Below are positions 1-10,552 of a stretch of DNA of 30,264 nt, in pieces (the stretch's first letter is position 1; the number at the start of each line of letters is the position of its first letter). The DNA is taken from NCBI GenBank assembly GCA_024196135.1, contig JAMQCK010000294.1, positions 1-30,264 on the forward strand, read 5' to 3'. Both the position numbers and the translations under genes were made by a program. The stretch comes from Pleurotus ostreatus/Saccharomyces cerevisiae fusant (lineage: Eukaryota; Opisthokonta). Under the pieces are notes generated by a model that was given only the letters and a program-made list of their open reading frames with translations, did no database searches and was not told the origin of the DNA.

Positions 1-422
1 ATGGATAGGACCTGAAGGGAGACGGTTGGGTCCTATCTGTCTGTGCCTGACGGCACTCAAGCTGATATTCACCACTAGTACTCACAGCATCATCCCCCGC
101 TAGGTTGACTGCGGCCGGGGGGCCCATTCTGCGACCTCTTGCCCAGCTTCTGCCCCCGCGGCGCGCGCTCCCTCCCGATCAGTGACGAGGAGCTCCTGAA
201 CCGGATATCCCGCCCGGTCTGTCCACCTTCAGAGATGTACAGCGAAGGAAGCAAGAGAGCGCCCAAGACAAGGACTCGACCATGAGGCAGAAAGGACGGA
301 CGACGATGATGGCTGAAGTCGACATTGAACGTCTGAACCGCCGGCGCTGATGCGGCAACCACGTGCTAATTTCCACGGTTCAACTTCGACCTGCGTGCCG
401 CCCGCCCTACCACTCACTTGGC
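1..422 (+). repeat. Left terminal inverted repeat (TIR), 422 bp
   Basis: Bases 1-422 are the reverse complement of bases 29843-30264. I compared the outer 120 bases and the inner boundary directly, and the ORFs inside both copies translate identically, so I see no mismatch or gap. Perfect identity stops at 422/423; a further dozen bases are similar but mismatched. The outer part holds two small inverted repeats (4-37 and 43-56); the inner part is GC-rich. Several short ORFs (e.g. minus 90-362, 90 codons) run through it but have no recognisable motif. The TIR most likely carries the recombinase recognition sites. Confidence 0.97.
4..56. repeat. Terminal paired inverted repeats (candidate recombinase sites), left
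   Basis: Two short perfect inverted repeats lie at the tip of the element: GATAGGACC (4-12) with GGTCCTATC (29-37), separated by 16 nt, and GTGCC (43-47) with GGCAC (52-56), separated by 4 nt. The first resembles the paired inverted arms on which tyrosine recombinase dimers sit, although its spacer is longer than the 6-8 nt of Cre/Flp-type sites. The role is inferred. Confidence 0.55.
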
Positions 423-613
423 GACTAATGGCCTGAGTTCCGACGAAGATGTTTCTCCATTCGTATCATTAGTCTAAGGCCTATGGTAAGATTGCAGTAA
501 GGAATGTGTGTCTAAAGTGCCTGAATAAGTATATGAGTAAACATGAATGAGTGGATGAGTGGATGGGCGCATATGAAGTGCGCAAGGGAACTATACATTC
601 GATGAAAGCGCAA
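423..613. other. Spacer between left TIR and left recombinase stop codon
   Basis: This AT-richer stretch is the presumed 3' untranslated region of the minus-strand recombinase. It holds an 8-bp inverted repeat, GACTAATG (423-430) with CATTAGTC (467-474), just inside the TIR, and a short GAGTGGAT-type duplication near 547-565. I see no gene in it. Confidence 0.5.
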
Positions 614-2493
614 TCAGATACATTGTGCACGGCAAGGGCAGCCTCTGCCACAATTATTGCAATAGCGCCCGACGTTCCGCCTCGGCCTGAAGAAATCAGA
701 TCGGTCTGTTGCAACTTCGTCAGATTCAGATATGATATACTTCACGATGGTCAGGTGGGTGAAATCCGTGCTCCAGCCGCCCCACTCGCATACCCGCCGG
801 ATGTTCCAACGGCGATCGACGACAAGATATTGGCATCCTCCGCGACGGAATGAGTGCGTGCCGTAAGGAGCGAAGTCCACGCCAACCATGCACAAGTTGC
901 GTCGAAACTGTTCCAAAAACGTTTCTGCGCTCTGAGACTTTGTGAGCTTTCTGAGCCGTCACTCGTTGAGCGAATATACCCTTACCGTATGTTCAGCTTT
1001 GCTGTCGGGCTTGATCTTCATACCGTTCCTGACCAACTTCTGAAAGAGATATCCAGACTTGATCTCTGAGGCGTCTAGCCACTCGCACAGAGCACGGTAC
1101 GGGCATAAGTGTGCCTCGTCCGCGTCCAAAGGCCAGAGGACGTAGGGGGGGATGTCTGAGGATAGCATCATTCATATTGTTGCCGTTGAATTTCGTCAAG
1201 AGTACTCACCGCCATTCTGAGCCGTTTTGCGAAAAGGTAGTCGCAGCTCGATGCTGCCGTCTAAATTCCAAGTAATATCCTGCATCTGGATCCGAAGAAC
1301 TTCATCGATGCGCAACAGGCAGATGAAGGCAAGGGTATACACGCTTTGGAGGAGTCTAGGCGTCAGATACTCGTCCTCAGGATCCTCGACCTTCAAGTGC
1401 GTCAGCGCGCGCAACACGATGCGAAGATACTATCATAACTTACCGTAAGCGCAGCGTAGTCCCGGCGATTGTGCCAATACAGCCTTTCCATTATATTCTG
1501 AAGTCCGGTGAGTCTCTGGATAGCATGGCAGGACGAGCGACAAGGGGAAGTTTGAGGGTGCCTACTGCCATAACATACTCTGTCCTTCAGACCGACCAGA
1601 CAGCACTCCGACCGAACCAGGCAGTGCGTATACGTACCGGCGTCATCCCACGGGCACTGACCGGAGCTTCGCCAGCTTGTGCCTGGAACAAGTCAGTTCA
1701 TGCACGTAGGAAGAAAGGTACTTTTGATGACACCCACCTTGCGTCTCGCTAGGCCGACCATGTATCGGGATACAAGAGGGGCGATGGATGGGTTCCCGAC
1801 CATTTTATTGGAATAGGAGTCTTTGTGCCAGACCAGATTACCAATGCCTTGTTCGATAGCGAAGTAATGAGAGATCGCCGCCCTAAACTTCTGAGCTGTC
1901 GAATAACTGAGGCGCTTCTCATCCTTGGGTCTCTCGGCGTTGTCTTTATAGCGAATACTATCGCACCTGTCAACACATTAGGCGAATGGCTTCAAGGATG
2001 GGAGGGTGGCGTACAATTCCATGAGGAATAAGCATATATATGTGGGCATGTCTTCGCATGGGCTCCTGGCCCATTCTGGCGCTGCAGTTACTTCCTGAGG
2101 CACGTCCTTGGACGTCTTGAGCCACTGTACAAATCTCTTGGCGATGCTGAGCGATCGTGAACAAGAGCGCTTTCATCCGCGATCTGAAGAGTCGCACCTC
2201 TTATATTCATCTAATGTGCCGTTCACGACTGATTGCGCGGCGTGCTCGACGAATGCGTGAAGCTTCTGCTTGAAGCCCACGGGCTTCTCCTCAACTATCG
2301 TCTCCTCTTCTGCGGCAAGGTCTTCACAGACCGATATATCGATTATATAGGTCTGACTGGAGTCGCTGGTATCGAGGTCCAACGCGCGGCAGAGACCAGG
2401 GAAGCTGATTAGGGACGGTGAGGAAACGTCCGGGGGAGGTATAAGAGGGGGACTGGGCGGAAGAGTAGAGGAAGATGATGAGCTGGTCGACAT
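614..2493 (-). CDS. Left tyrosine recombinase (YR), intact, 8 exons
   Basis: I reconstruct a 474-residue protein. Minus-strand exons are 2493-2198, 2146-2015, 1966-1738, 1682-1638, 1497-1444, 1390-1210, 1155-986 and 931-614; all introns are GT..AG, 48-55 nt except one of 140 nt. The start is the ATG at 2493, opening a Ser/Pro-rich N-terminus. Residues about 80-145 form a SAM-like core-binding region. The catalytic domain shows Arg279 in LLRIDEVLR, Lys307 in LPFRK, the HSFRRGG box (His395, Arg398), Trp422 in GGWS and nucleophile Tyr434 in IVKYI. The C-terminus has a cysteine cluster (CNNCGRGCPC), possibly zinc-binding. YRs cut and rejoin DNA through a 3'-phosphotyrosine, so this is probably the transposition enzyme. 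Transcription runs toward the left TIR. The frame is open through all exons. The HxFRRGG form is that of fungal Crypton-like YRs; the exact subfamily is not determined. Confidence 0.9.
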
Positions 2494-2570
2494 GGTGGAA
2501 TAAGAAAAAAGGCGTAACCGAACACGACGTTATGTCAGGGGATATTTAGCCCCTTTCGTCACGTGACAGT
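2494..2570 (-). promoter_or_regulatory. Putative promoter of the left recombinase with E-box palindrome
   Basis: Upstream of the recombinase ATG, the minus strand has an AT-rich CTAAATAT element about 50 nt before the start and a 10-bp palindrome GTCACGTGAC at 2558-2567. CACGTG is the E-box bound by bHLH factors in fungi. The pyrimidine-rich leader just before the ATG is typical of fungal promoters. Only sequence appearance supports this call. Confidence 0.35.
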
Positions 2571-4193
2571 CAACGATGTGTTCATGTGACCGCGCCTGAC
2601 CGACGGTGCAATCCTTGCGCGCCACAGGCCTCATCAAAAATGCCTAAGTGACGTCCGAGAGTTGTAAGCTCTAATACAGGCAAGAAGTTTGAGCAGATCC
2701 CAGCTTGACAGGACTGGGAGCGCCATAGATAGGTGGTACAGTGTAAAAGCACGATAGAGGACGTATTTAGACGCTGCACAGAGGCCCATCCAGCCCTTCT
2801 GCGACCGGGACTTACTCAGGGAAAGGAGCGGGGTCGTGTGATGGGAACAGATTCGAGATTCACAGGTAGCAAAACAACAAAAAAGGGGCATCGGGGAGGC
2901 CACTCTTGTTGATGATTGGTGTCTGCGGCAGCGGACGTCCGCACTGCCTGCATCACGCAGAGGAGGAAAACACCCTTCTTCCCCGGTGTTAGGAAAAGAC
3001 GGCCGCGGTCACATGCTTGTCGTTGTCTCTACTCTCCGCCAAAGGGTTTTCGGGGCTTTTCTCAGCGAACTCTGACCATCATCCCGGGGGCGCTTACTGT
3101 CCGTGCACCCGCTCGTAGGGCTTCCTGATCCAATCGAGAGTCCCGATGAGGATGTTCAGGTCTGAGAGAATGGTCAGAACAGGCGGAAGGGGGAAATGAG
3201 GGGCGGGCGAGGCTAAATGTGAAGGGCGGCCAAGCTTTTAGATACGCAGCTACTTGCACTAACAACGAGCAACAGAGGATACGTCGAGAATAGAAAGAGG
3301 GATACTGACTGATGAATAACCCATGCACCACTAGATCCTCAATAATCTCTACCGACGGCGCGTCACATCCATACCTGCGCCAAGGTCCATCCCAGCAATG
3401 GGTCCTAATGCTGCGTATGTGCACCCAGCGCACCCGCATCCGCAGGGAACGGGCGAGTAAGCAATCTATCACGGAGGGCACGAGCTTTGACGAGTCGGGA
3501 GGCGAAGTAGTTGTCACTATTGCTGGGCAAATTTTGTTCGCAGTGGTTGATGTGCCTTTTCCATCGACGCTGTGCTCGCGCCCTTCCGACTTCCGTCGGC
3601 GCGTGTGTGTCGCAGGCGTTCTTTCGGCATCGAGCACGCCATGAGTGAAGCTGAGTGGCCCAGATGTTGAAGCACTGGCCAATCCTGAGACGGCGTCAGT
3701 TTCGATGCATGCAAGAACAATACACTAGCAATTCGCAAGGTCTTCCTCATCTTCTGCGCCAACACGCTGCTCGAGTGCAACCTCTTTCTCGTGCTGCTAC
3801 CCCTTGTCCGCCCTCCCCGAGCGCACCTCCCTCCACCACTTCATACCTTCCCCGCACCGCTCGACGGCACCACCGCCGGCGCTGACGACAAGCTACCCTC
3901 TGCATCCTGGCCCGAGAGTACCCTGCAGCTCTTCTTCCGCTTGTTCCGCCGGGGCTGCCAGAAGGCGAGTGCTTCTTGGAGTCGGTGATAGCATTCGGGG
4001 AAGTTGACGATGGATGTGCGTCGGTCGCCTGAGTACGACGTTTGAGTGCGTCGGTTGCTGGCGGATGCCCCCTGCTGACGGCCATGATCTACTCAGCGGA
4101 CGTCGAGTTCAGCCTCGCTATCCTCTGCACGGCTGCGCGCGTGCACGCAGCCGCGACGAACGAGAGAACCTCGTCAAGGTAGCCGAGCGAGGG
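2571..4193. other. Unassigned region, possible remnant exons
   Basis: No intact gene is recognised. The longest open frame is minus 3062-3682 (206 codons), with no motif I recognise. On the plus strand a hydrophobic stretch (about 3730-3790, ...FLIFCANTLLECNLFL) resembles a membrane segment but is flanked by stops. These pieces may be decayed captured host exons, but I cannot name a source. Confidence 0.3.
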
Positions 4194-4604
4194 TCACGTG
4201 CTGTCGTCCTTGTCGACGCTGAAGGTAACGTCGGTGGCAGAATCTGTCCTCAGATATGCCATGTCAGGCTCTAGCAGCGTCACAGTGCCTTCGGATGCCG
4301 CAGCATTATCCGCGACGAGATCTGTGCCGCCGCACCATTCATCACCTTCCTCACCCTCGCCTTCGTTGTCCGCCGCATCCCCTACTTCCTCGTCTTCTTC
4401 GCCATCTTCCTCGTCGTCTTCTCCCTCCTTCGTAGTATAATCACTATCCGTCCCTCCCTTCGCCGTTGAAGTCGGCTTCGCAGATCTTCGTGGCGAGTGC
4501 ACGCACGGCGGCGTGGTTTGCACCATGAGCGGATGCTCGCGGCGTAGGATGAAGCAGTGAACGCTCACGGTGTGAAAACGTCGCAGGTAACACTCAGCCA
4601 ACAT
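4194..4604 (-). other. Acidic low-complexity open frame (hypothetical)
   Basis: An open frame of 136 codons with a strongly acidic Asp/Glu-rich middle (4320-4440) appears on the opposite strand as a pyrimidine-rich tract. A GT donor-like site follows it near 4196, so it could be one exon of a longer minus-strand gene or a captured exon. No family is recognised. Low-complexity composition alone can keep such a frame open, so coding status is uncertain. Confidence 0.25.
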
Positions 4605-4968
4605 GCGGTGATCGCTACCACGCTGAGTGTAAAACGGTGAAAGCGAGGAATACGCTCAAAGAGGCGCAGACGCCAGGGATTGCTTGAGTAGTGACGCGTC
4701 CGAGATAAAACAGTGTGCGCAAAGGCGTACGGGGTGGGGCAACGTGCGCGTTGGCGTACCAGGAGTCGTCCAGAGGGGTCCGATTGCGGATGCGGGGTCG
4801 GACTGTACGATTTGATCAGTCCACCTGTCTTCACGATTCAAGACAGCCCGCGCACGCATCAACCACAACGCCCACAGCCTTGCAAGCCCTCAAAGTGCCC
4901 GACGTTTCCAGCCTCAGCAGGTCAAAGATAAGAGGTGCGTTGCCTGGTACATCATGAGCGAGCCCACA

Positions 4969-5662
4969 TTAGATGAGCGCTTCGCCCTCAGTAAGGGGTA
5001 ATGATAAGCAGAAGTGAAGGGTAGCCGTACAATGGCCATCGTCCTGGTCATTGACTGATGTGGAGTCGGCTCTTGAGATACTAAGCACCCTCGAGCTTGG
5101 GGAGAACGCAAAGGGAGGCTCGTGAAAGAGTACAAAGGTGACTGGGATGACATTGCTGAGGGCTACAGGTATGCTTACGTGGCTGCGAAAGTGGGCGGTA
5201 GAGCATTCCCGAGCAACACGGCGAGCTCGGTCTCACTATAGTGCTCCAGAAGCTTTCCCGATGGTAACTTGATGCGGCCCTTAAAGTCCTCCTTGAACGA
5301 GTCGATACCATGTTCCTGGATGTAGGCTCTGAGGAAGACGGTCAGTGCTCAGGCATGACGGCGGCGAATGCTTCACAGCAAATACAATGCGTACTTTCGA
5401 TATTCATTGAGGCGGCGTATCCTGAGCTTCTCCCAGTGACGGTGTCTATAGTTCGATGATTCCTTGCGGTGAGCCTCGCGACCATCCTCGTTCTGGCGCC
5501 GAGAAGCAGCACGCAGGCGCGCTTGCTCTTGCAGCCTGGCTTTATGCCTACGTGGAGTTTAGTACCGCGATATAAGACTGATCTGCAAGATACTTGGCCT
5601 TACCTTTCATAGTATGCCTTTTTTGAACAGAGCCTACGCTCCCGATCGCGGTTGTCAGCCAT
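4969..5662 (-). CDS. Small basic hypothetical protein, 4 exons
   Basis: I reconstruct about 162 residues from minus-strand exons 5662-5604, 5547-5395, 5328-5179 and 5095-4969, joined by GT..AG introns of 56, 66 and 83 nt. The N-terminal 75 residues are very rich in Arg/Lys/Gln (RERRLCSKKAYYERHKARL and similar), predicted helical and suited to nucleic-acid binding. A segment with KAYIQEHGIDSFKEDF follows, then an acidic, less charged C-terminus. If intron 3 is not spliced, the protein ends at the stop at 5175-5177 (121 residues). Basic proteins of this style occur in agaricomycete genomes as uncharacterised families; I do not recognise a name or function. The frame is intact, and the orientation matches the left recombinase. 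Confidence 0.55.
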
Positions 5663-6250
5663 GGTTTGGGTTAAGATGCGGAGCTCGGGCCGAATGTATT
5701 CTCTTGACACCATATAATTACGCGGTCACGAGGTTCTTGCCACGCGGAGTGCACTCGCTCCTTCGCTCGCACGCTTGACTTCGAGCGAAGGCTGAGGGCT
5801 CACCCGGCCCTTTAAAGGAGAGGAAGGCGATGTAGTCAGCACTGACTGACCTCCAGGGCCTTTCCTGCTCTTAGTAGGGCAGAACTGCCTACGTTACTAG
5901 CCGGAGATGCTCAAGACTTGTGTTGGAACGAGCACTGTATTGGGTTTCTACGTATGTACACGCTGCAAGGCGAGTGTTTATCCTATCAATCAGTTACGTC
6001 TAGCGCCGCCGCTCCTTCCAGCTCATTACCCCTCCCCACTCGTCAGCTAAGCCCGATTGCTTTGCTCGGGGAGCGTCCATGCGAGGGAGTAGACGAATCA
6101 GTGATTGGGCGGCGGGTGCGGGCCGCTTGTGTGACCTACGAGCGCTGAGGGTCTGCGGTCCGCCTGTCAACGAGCCGCTGCAACGGAGGGGACAAAGGAG
6201 GTGCGCGGTTCACTTGAGGAGAGGGCAAGTGTGCGTTCGGCGTTATTGTG

Positions 6251-6340
6251 CGCCACATAATCGCATGGTCCCAAACCACGAGGTTTGGCCCAGACCTCGT
6301 GGTTTGGGACCATACATTTCGTGGTTTGGGACCGCGAATT
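6251..6340. repeat. Palindromic hairpin repeat, copy A (rearranged)
   Basis: This stretch starts CGCCACATAATCGCATGGTC and contains facing arms GGTCCCAAACCACGAGGT and ACCTCGTGGTTTGGGACC (about 6267-6311) with a 9-nt loop. An extra half arm (TCGTGGTTTGGGACC) follows at 6319-6333, so this copy is partly duplicated or rearranged. It belongs to the same family as 8711-8789 and 19418-19500. The design suggests a foldback/MITE-like element or a protein-binding palindrome. Confidence 0.85.
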
Positions 6341-8710
6341 TCGTTGGTAGTTGTAGCTTTTGGCAACGTCGTGATGCTTGGCTATCTCCAATTAGCACTG
6401 TATTGCATGCTTGTAGTATAAGTTGAGTTCCTCCTTATCAATGCAACGGCAGACCTGTCCAGGGACGCTTGATATTCCGGCATAATCTCTGCTGGCGAAC
6501 TTGAAAGTCTGCAGGGCGAGGGCCCTTCATCCGCCGTTCTCGAGTGCTTCGGGCACTTCGGCAGCACACGTCAGCTCAGGCTCCGACGTCGCATCAGCAC
6601 GCGCCACCGCCGTCTTGCATACCATCGCCACTGTCGCGCCCGTAGGCACCCCCTTGTACGCGCTCGTCATCCCACGGGCACATGGGTGGAGGCCATACCG
6701 CCTTAGCTTTGCGAGCTATCATCGAATGACCCGGCACGCACAGGCTCTTCGGGCCCGCCATTGCGCTGTAGTTGCAGTTGCCGCCGGCGGCATGCCGTGT
6801 GCGCGCATCATGGCGCTTCGAGGCTGAGCGAAGGATTGAGAAAAATGGTATGTCATAACATGTAGCATAGTTGAACATGCAGCGGAGAAATAAAGGGACA
6901 CTCGCCCGACGGAAGCGCCAGACAAGCCCGCCAAGGGTGGGAGGCGGGCGAGGCTCGACCGTACACTGCGCACTCGGGTTCTGGAACGCGGATACCCGCT
7001 CTCGCACGAGCATATATGGCGGAGGTCCAGGAGGGTGTCAGGGTGGTAGAAAAAGAGGCAACAAGAACACCGCGAGTAGATACTCGCGCGCCCGCGTAGC
7101 CCGCGCCCCCCACTCCCCACACGCACATACGCGCCGCAGCCCGGATTCGATGCGAAGAGGGCGGGTCGTCCATTCCCCATCCCGCTTGCCTATGCTCGCA
7201 AGCCCGCAAGATCGCAGCGAGCTATACTTGTGCGCAACCGGCATCACTTGCATCCTTGACCCCAGCGCCACATTGCAGATGGGCAGATGCACTCGAAGAG
7301 GGCGGTTTGACTCCCCACTATCGTCGCGCACAGGGAGAGAGGGGGCAAGTCGGGAGAGCGCGGCTGCGCGCTCATCGCGACCGCAACCACAGGCGTCGCT
7401 GAGAACGCAGCTGTCTAGTGCGCGTTCCCAACGAGCCTTGCCACCCTGCCTGGATCGCCAGTGCAGCACCAGCTATGCGTGGCAACGCTATGACAGCAAC
7501 GTCGTGCGTGTGGCGATGAGGCTCGGCAGGGGAGTTGGGCGAAGTCAAGGTGGGTAAGGGCAAAGCGGCCGGTCGTCAAACGCTACTGGATGGAGATGTG
7601 CAACACCTCAGCAATAGGAGACCACGCGGAACTTTCACCGAGTGACTGGCGGAGGGACAGTCATTCTGCAGGAAGTCCTGAGGGGCGCATTTTGGACGAC
7701 AGCCTTCTCAGCAAGGACCAGAGCAACCTGAGCAAACTGCGTGGCGAACAGGAGATTGATGGGGGGGCTGAAGGTTATCGGTGCGGATGTCATCGTTGGC
7801 GGAAAGAGTTCCACTCTTGACGTTCTCGCACTTTTCGGATGGGCGGGGATGTCTGGCGTCGCATCAGCAAGCGTTGCAGTGTCTAAGGCATCCCCGGCAT
7901 CATCTACCTGTGTGTCGCCACCACGGACTGTTAAGAAGGGGGAGGACCCAGCGAGCACAAGTACAGGGCCCCGATGAGTGATTTGCTGAACGCCCCTGCT
8001 CGAGTAGCGTAGGATTGCAGGGAGGGGCTGCTCGCCTGCGTTGATCGCCGTATGCGATGCTATCTACGATGGCGTCAAAGGCATGGACGGGTGAGCATCT
8101 TTGCCACGCACGTTCAACCCGTCTCTAGGCCTACTGCCCTAGGCCAGCATGCCCTGCGCCCGACGTCAGTACGCACACCGCCTTGGAGGTCACCGCCCTG
8201 CCCTGTTGGGCTGATCGTCCTTTTTCCAACGCGCTGAAGCCAGAGTGAGCGGGTTGTGAATTAGATTGCTGATGCCGCCAGCCCAGCGTCAAAGACCCAC
8301 GCATGGCGCCGCTGTCCGTGCTACAGCCTGCAGCGGGGTCCCTTCAAGGGGCGGCGACACGTATCGAAAGGCCCGCCCTTACTCACGTTGAAGCCGTAAG
8401 CCTAGCATCAGACCCAAGCCGGGCATGCCTGTGCAGAGCACGCGCTACTAGAAGTTCTTGAAGGGGCATGAGAACACGGGCGATGGATGGGCTATGGTCC
8501 AAAGGGCGCCCAGTTTGCATTCCGCGTGATCGTTATCGAACAAAGTGCGATTACACGCGATCTGTGTGCTCGCGCGACACGCATGCTGAAGTCCAGTAAG
8601 CCATCTCGGCGATCCCCTCTGTCTGGCATTCATCCTCCTCGCACACTCAAGCCCGCCTTCCTCATTAGCCACCGAAAGGGAGAAAATGCCGGACGATGGT
8701 CTTCAGGTTG

Positions 8711-8789
8711 ACGCCACATAATGACACGGTCCCGAACCACGAGACGGTACTTCAAACCTTGTGGTTTGGGACCGTAGAATATGTGGCGT
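8711..8789. repeat. Palindromic hairpin repeat, copy B (diverged)
   Basis: This is a 79-bp imperfect palindrome beginning ACGCCACATA and ending ATGTGGCGT, with internal GGTCCCGAACCACGAG facing CTTGTGGTTTGGGACC. It is the same family as copies A and C, with several arm mismatches. Confidence 0.85.
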
Positions 8790-9494
8790 TCAGTCAGCAG
8801 TGGAAGGGAAGGAGCAAGTGCAAGAGGCGATCGGGTGGTAGTGTAGCTGTCCAGCGCCTTGTGGAGAGCCCGCGTAGGCTATCTTTCCGTTCAGATGGCC
8901 ATTCGAGCTGCGAGGGGCGGGGCAAGAGATGAGAAGTCATTGCTTGCTGTTCTCGTTGGCAAGTGCGGCCAGCGCGCATCCTTGTAGGCAACATTCGGAG
9001 AGCCCTCTACGCCTCGCTACAGCAGATAGGAATTCTTTGTTCCCTCGCCCATGATCTCGGAATATACACATCTCAGCGCGCTCTCCTGAACCAAATAACC
9101 AAGGACAAAAGGAGGGATCAGTACATGACAAGATGCGATGGGTAGTAGGAAGCTCGGCCAGAGGGTGGGAGTGTACAGATATTGTCTCTCCCCAAAACGT
9201 GTAGATATCCCGGGGCACGTCCAAAGGCGGCTGCGGTGGCTACGAGACCTGCTTGCCAGATTGGCGTTGATGAACGTGCACTGGCGTGCCCTTCGATGGA
9301 ACGGCTTTCTCGGGCCGACCAGCCAGCTCATCAATTTCTGCTTGGCCTTGTCCGTGATGTCCTACTTTTGTCCTACTGCGTTCCTTCGCCTACGTCTTCC
9401 GCAGTCTTTCTCTTCCCCTTCGTTCACTTCAAAACACCTCAAAGAAGCAGCTCCGAAGCGCTCGGCTATGATCGTGTCCCACAGAATGACTTAC

Positions 9495-10185
9495 CTTGCC
9501 AACGGCCACAAGCCCGACGAGAGGAGGGGGTGCCGGGTGCGTGAACGCATCTCGCGCTCGATCCTGTCTCTAATCCTACTGCGGCGTGGAGAGGGTAGCA
9601 GGAGAGCGAAAGCCGGACGAGACGGAGGAAGCGGGGCGAACGTGGCCCCGCTTTTCCGTCATCCTCGCCCTCCAGCTGCATCTAAGGGCGCGAGGGGCTC
9701 GCTTATGGCGCGCTATGCGTCATAGGCTAGCGATCAATAGCCCTTTGGCTGTCGCGCAGATATCCGCCTTCGCCGCGATATGCCGCGTTGCGCGGGATCC
9801 TTTCGGCACCACCACCGACCGTACCGCTCGACATACCGCGCGCGAGGTCGAATCACAGCTTGCTCGACACTTGCAGCGCGCTCCGTGCACCCGCCTCACT
9901 TCCCAGTCCGTCGCCTGGATGGGCTGAGGGGCTGGGGAACCTCTCGGTCCGTCGCCTGGATGAGCTGAGGGGCTGGGGAACCTCCTCGCGATCGTATCCG
10001 TGTCTCGGCAAGGCGCGGATGCGGCGGGGAGGTACAGTGCACGAGGCTGCGCGGGAGCGCATGGCAACGACCCTCCCCCTCCCTCCCCCACCTTGCTACG
10101 TGACGACCGCGGACGCATCTCTGGTTGCGAATGGGTGCACGAAGCTTGGGGGCTTCCCATCCCCTTCCCCACCATCCACTTGCGC
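9495..10185 (+). repeat. Diverged direct repeat, unit R1
   Basis: This block matches 10553-11395 in the same orientation by eye. Shared landmarks in order are GTGAACGC (9541 vs 10602), CCCCGCTTTTCCGTC, GGCGCGCTATGCGTC, ATAGCCCTTTGG, GCGATCGTAT, GCGGGAGCGCAT and a GGGTGCACG..GC..GGGGG tail. The spacing grows from about 1061 to about 1214 nt along the unit, so indels have accumulated. No coding function is recognised. Confidence 0.7.
9907..9984 (+). repeat. Short tandem duplication, 41-nt period
   Basis: Two near-identical copies of a segment starting TCCGTCGCCTGGATG and ending GGGGCTGGGGAACCTC lie at 9907-9943 and 9948-9984. They differ at one base (GGGCTGAG versus GAGCTGAG). The duplication is within R1 and has no obvious counterpart in R2. 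Confidence 0.85.
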
Positions 10186-10552
10186 TCCTGCCCGCTATGC
10201 AAGTGGCAGGAGCGCGAGCGAATATTTCCTCTCGCTCTATTTCGCCTTTTCTATGCTCCGCCGATCTCTCCCCATCGTTTTGCGGGTTTTGGTCACCCCC
10301 TCCTCCTCCATCAGCTCCCTCCAAAGCGACGACGCCACCACTCGGAGGCGGGCCGCTCTGCCGGTCCGGCCATCCCGCAAACCCACAGCGCGCGTCTCTC
10401 GTCCTCAACCACCTCCACCACGTCCCTCGCATCGTCCGCCCGTCCCTACTATGCATCCCTCTCACACTTCTTTCCCTTCTCAACTACTCGACGAATCTGC
10501 CGATTAGCGCTCGCCCACGACCCGCGATCGCGTCCCATGAAACGACGAAGAA

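Larger units (their letters stand above)
5663..9490. other. Gene-poor stretch with two hairpin repeats
   Basis: No gene is supported. Open frames here (e.g. plus 6871-7557, minus 6719-7180) overlap each other on both strands in GC-rich DNA and carry no family motif, as expected of non-coding GC-rich sequence. The only clear structures are the palindromic repeats near 6250 and 8711. Confidence 0.4.

Noticed and set aside
6719..7557. Overlapping long open frames on both strands
   Set aside because: Several frames are open at once in GC-rich DNA, with no conserved motif, start context or splice pattern.
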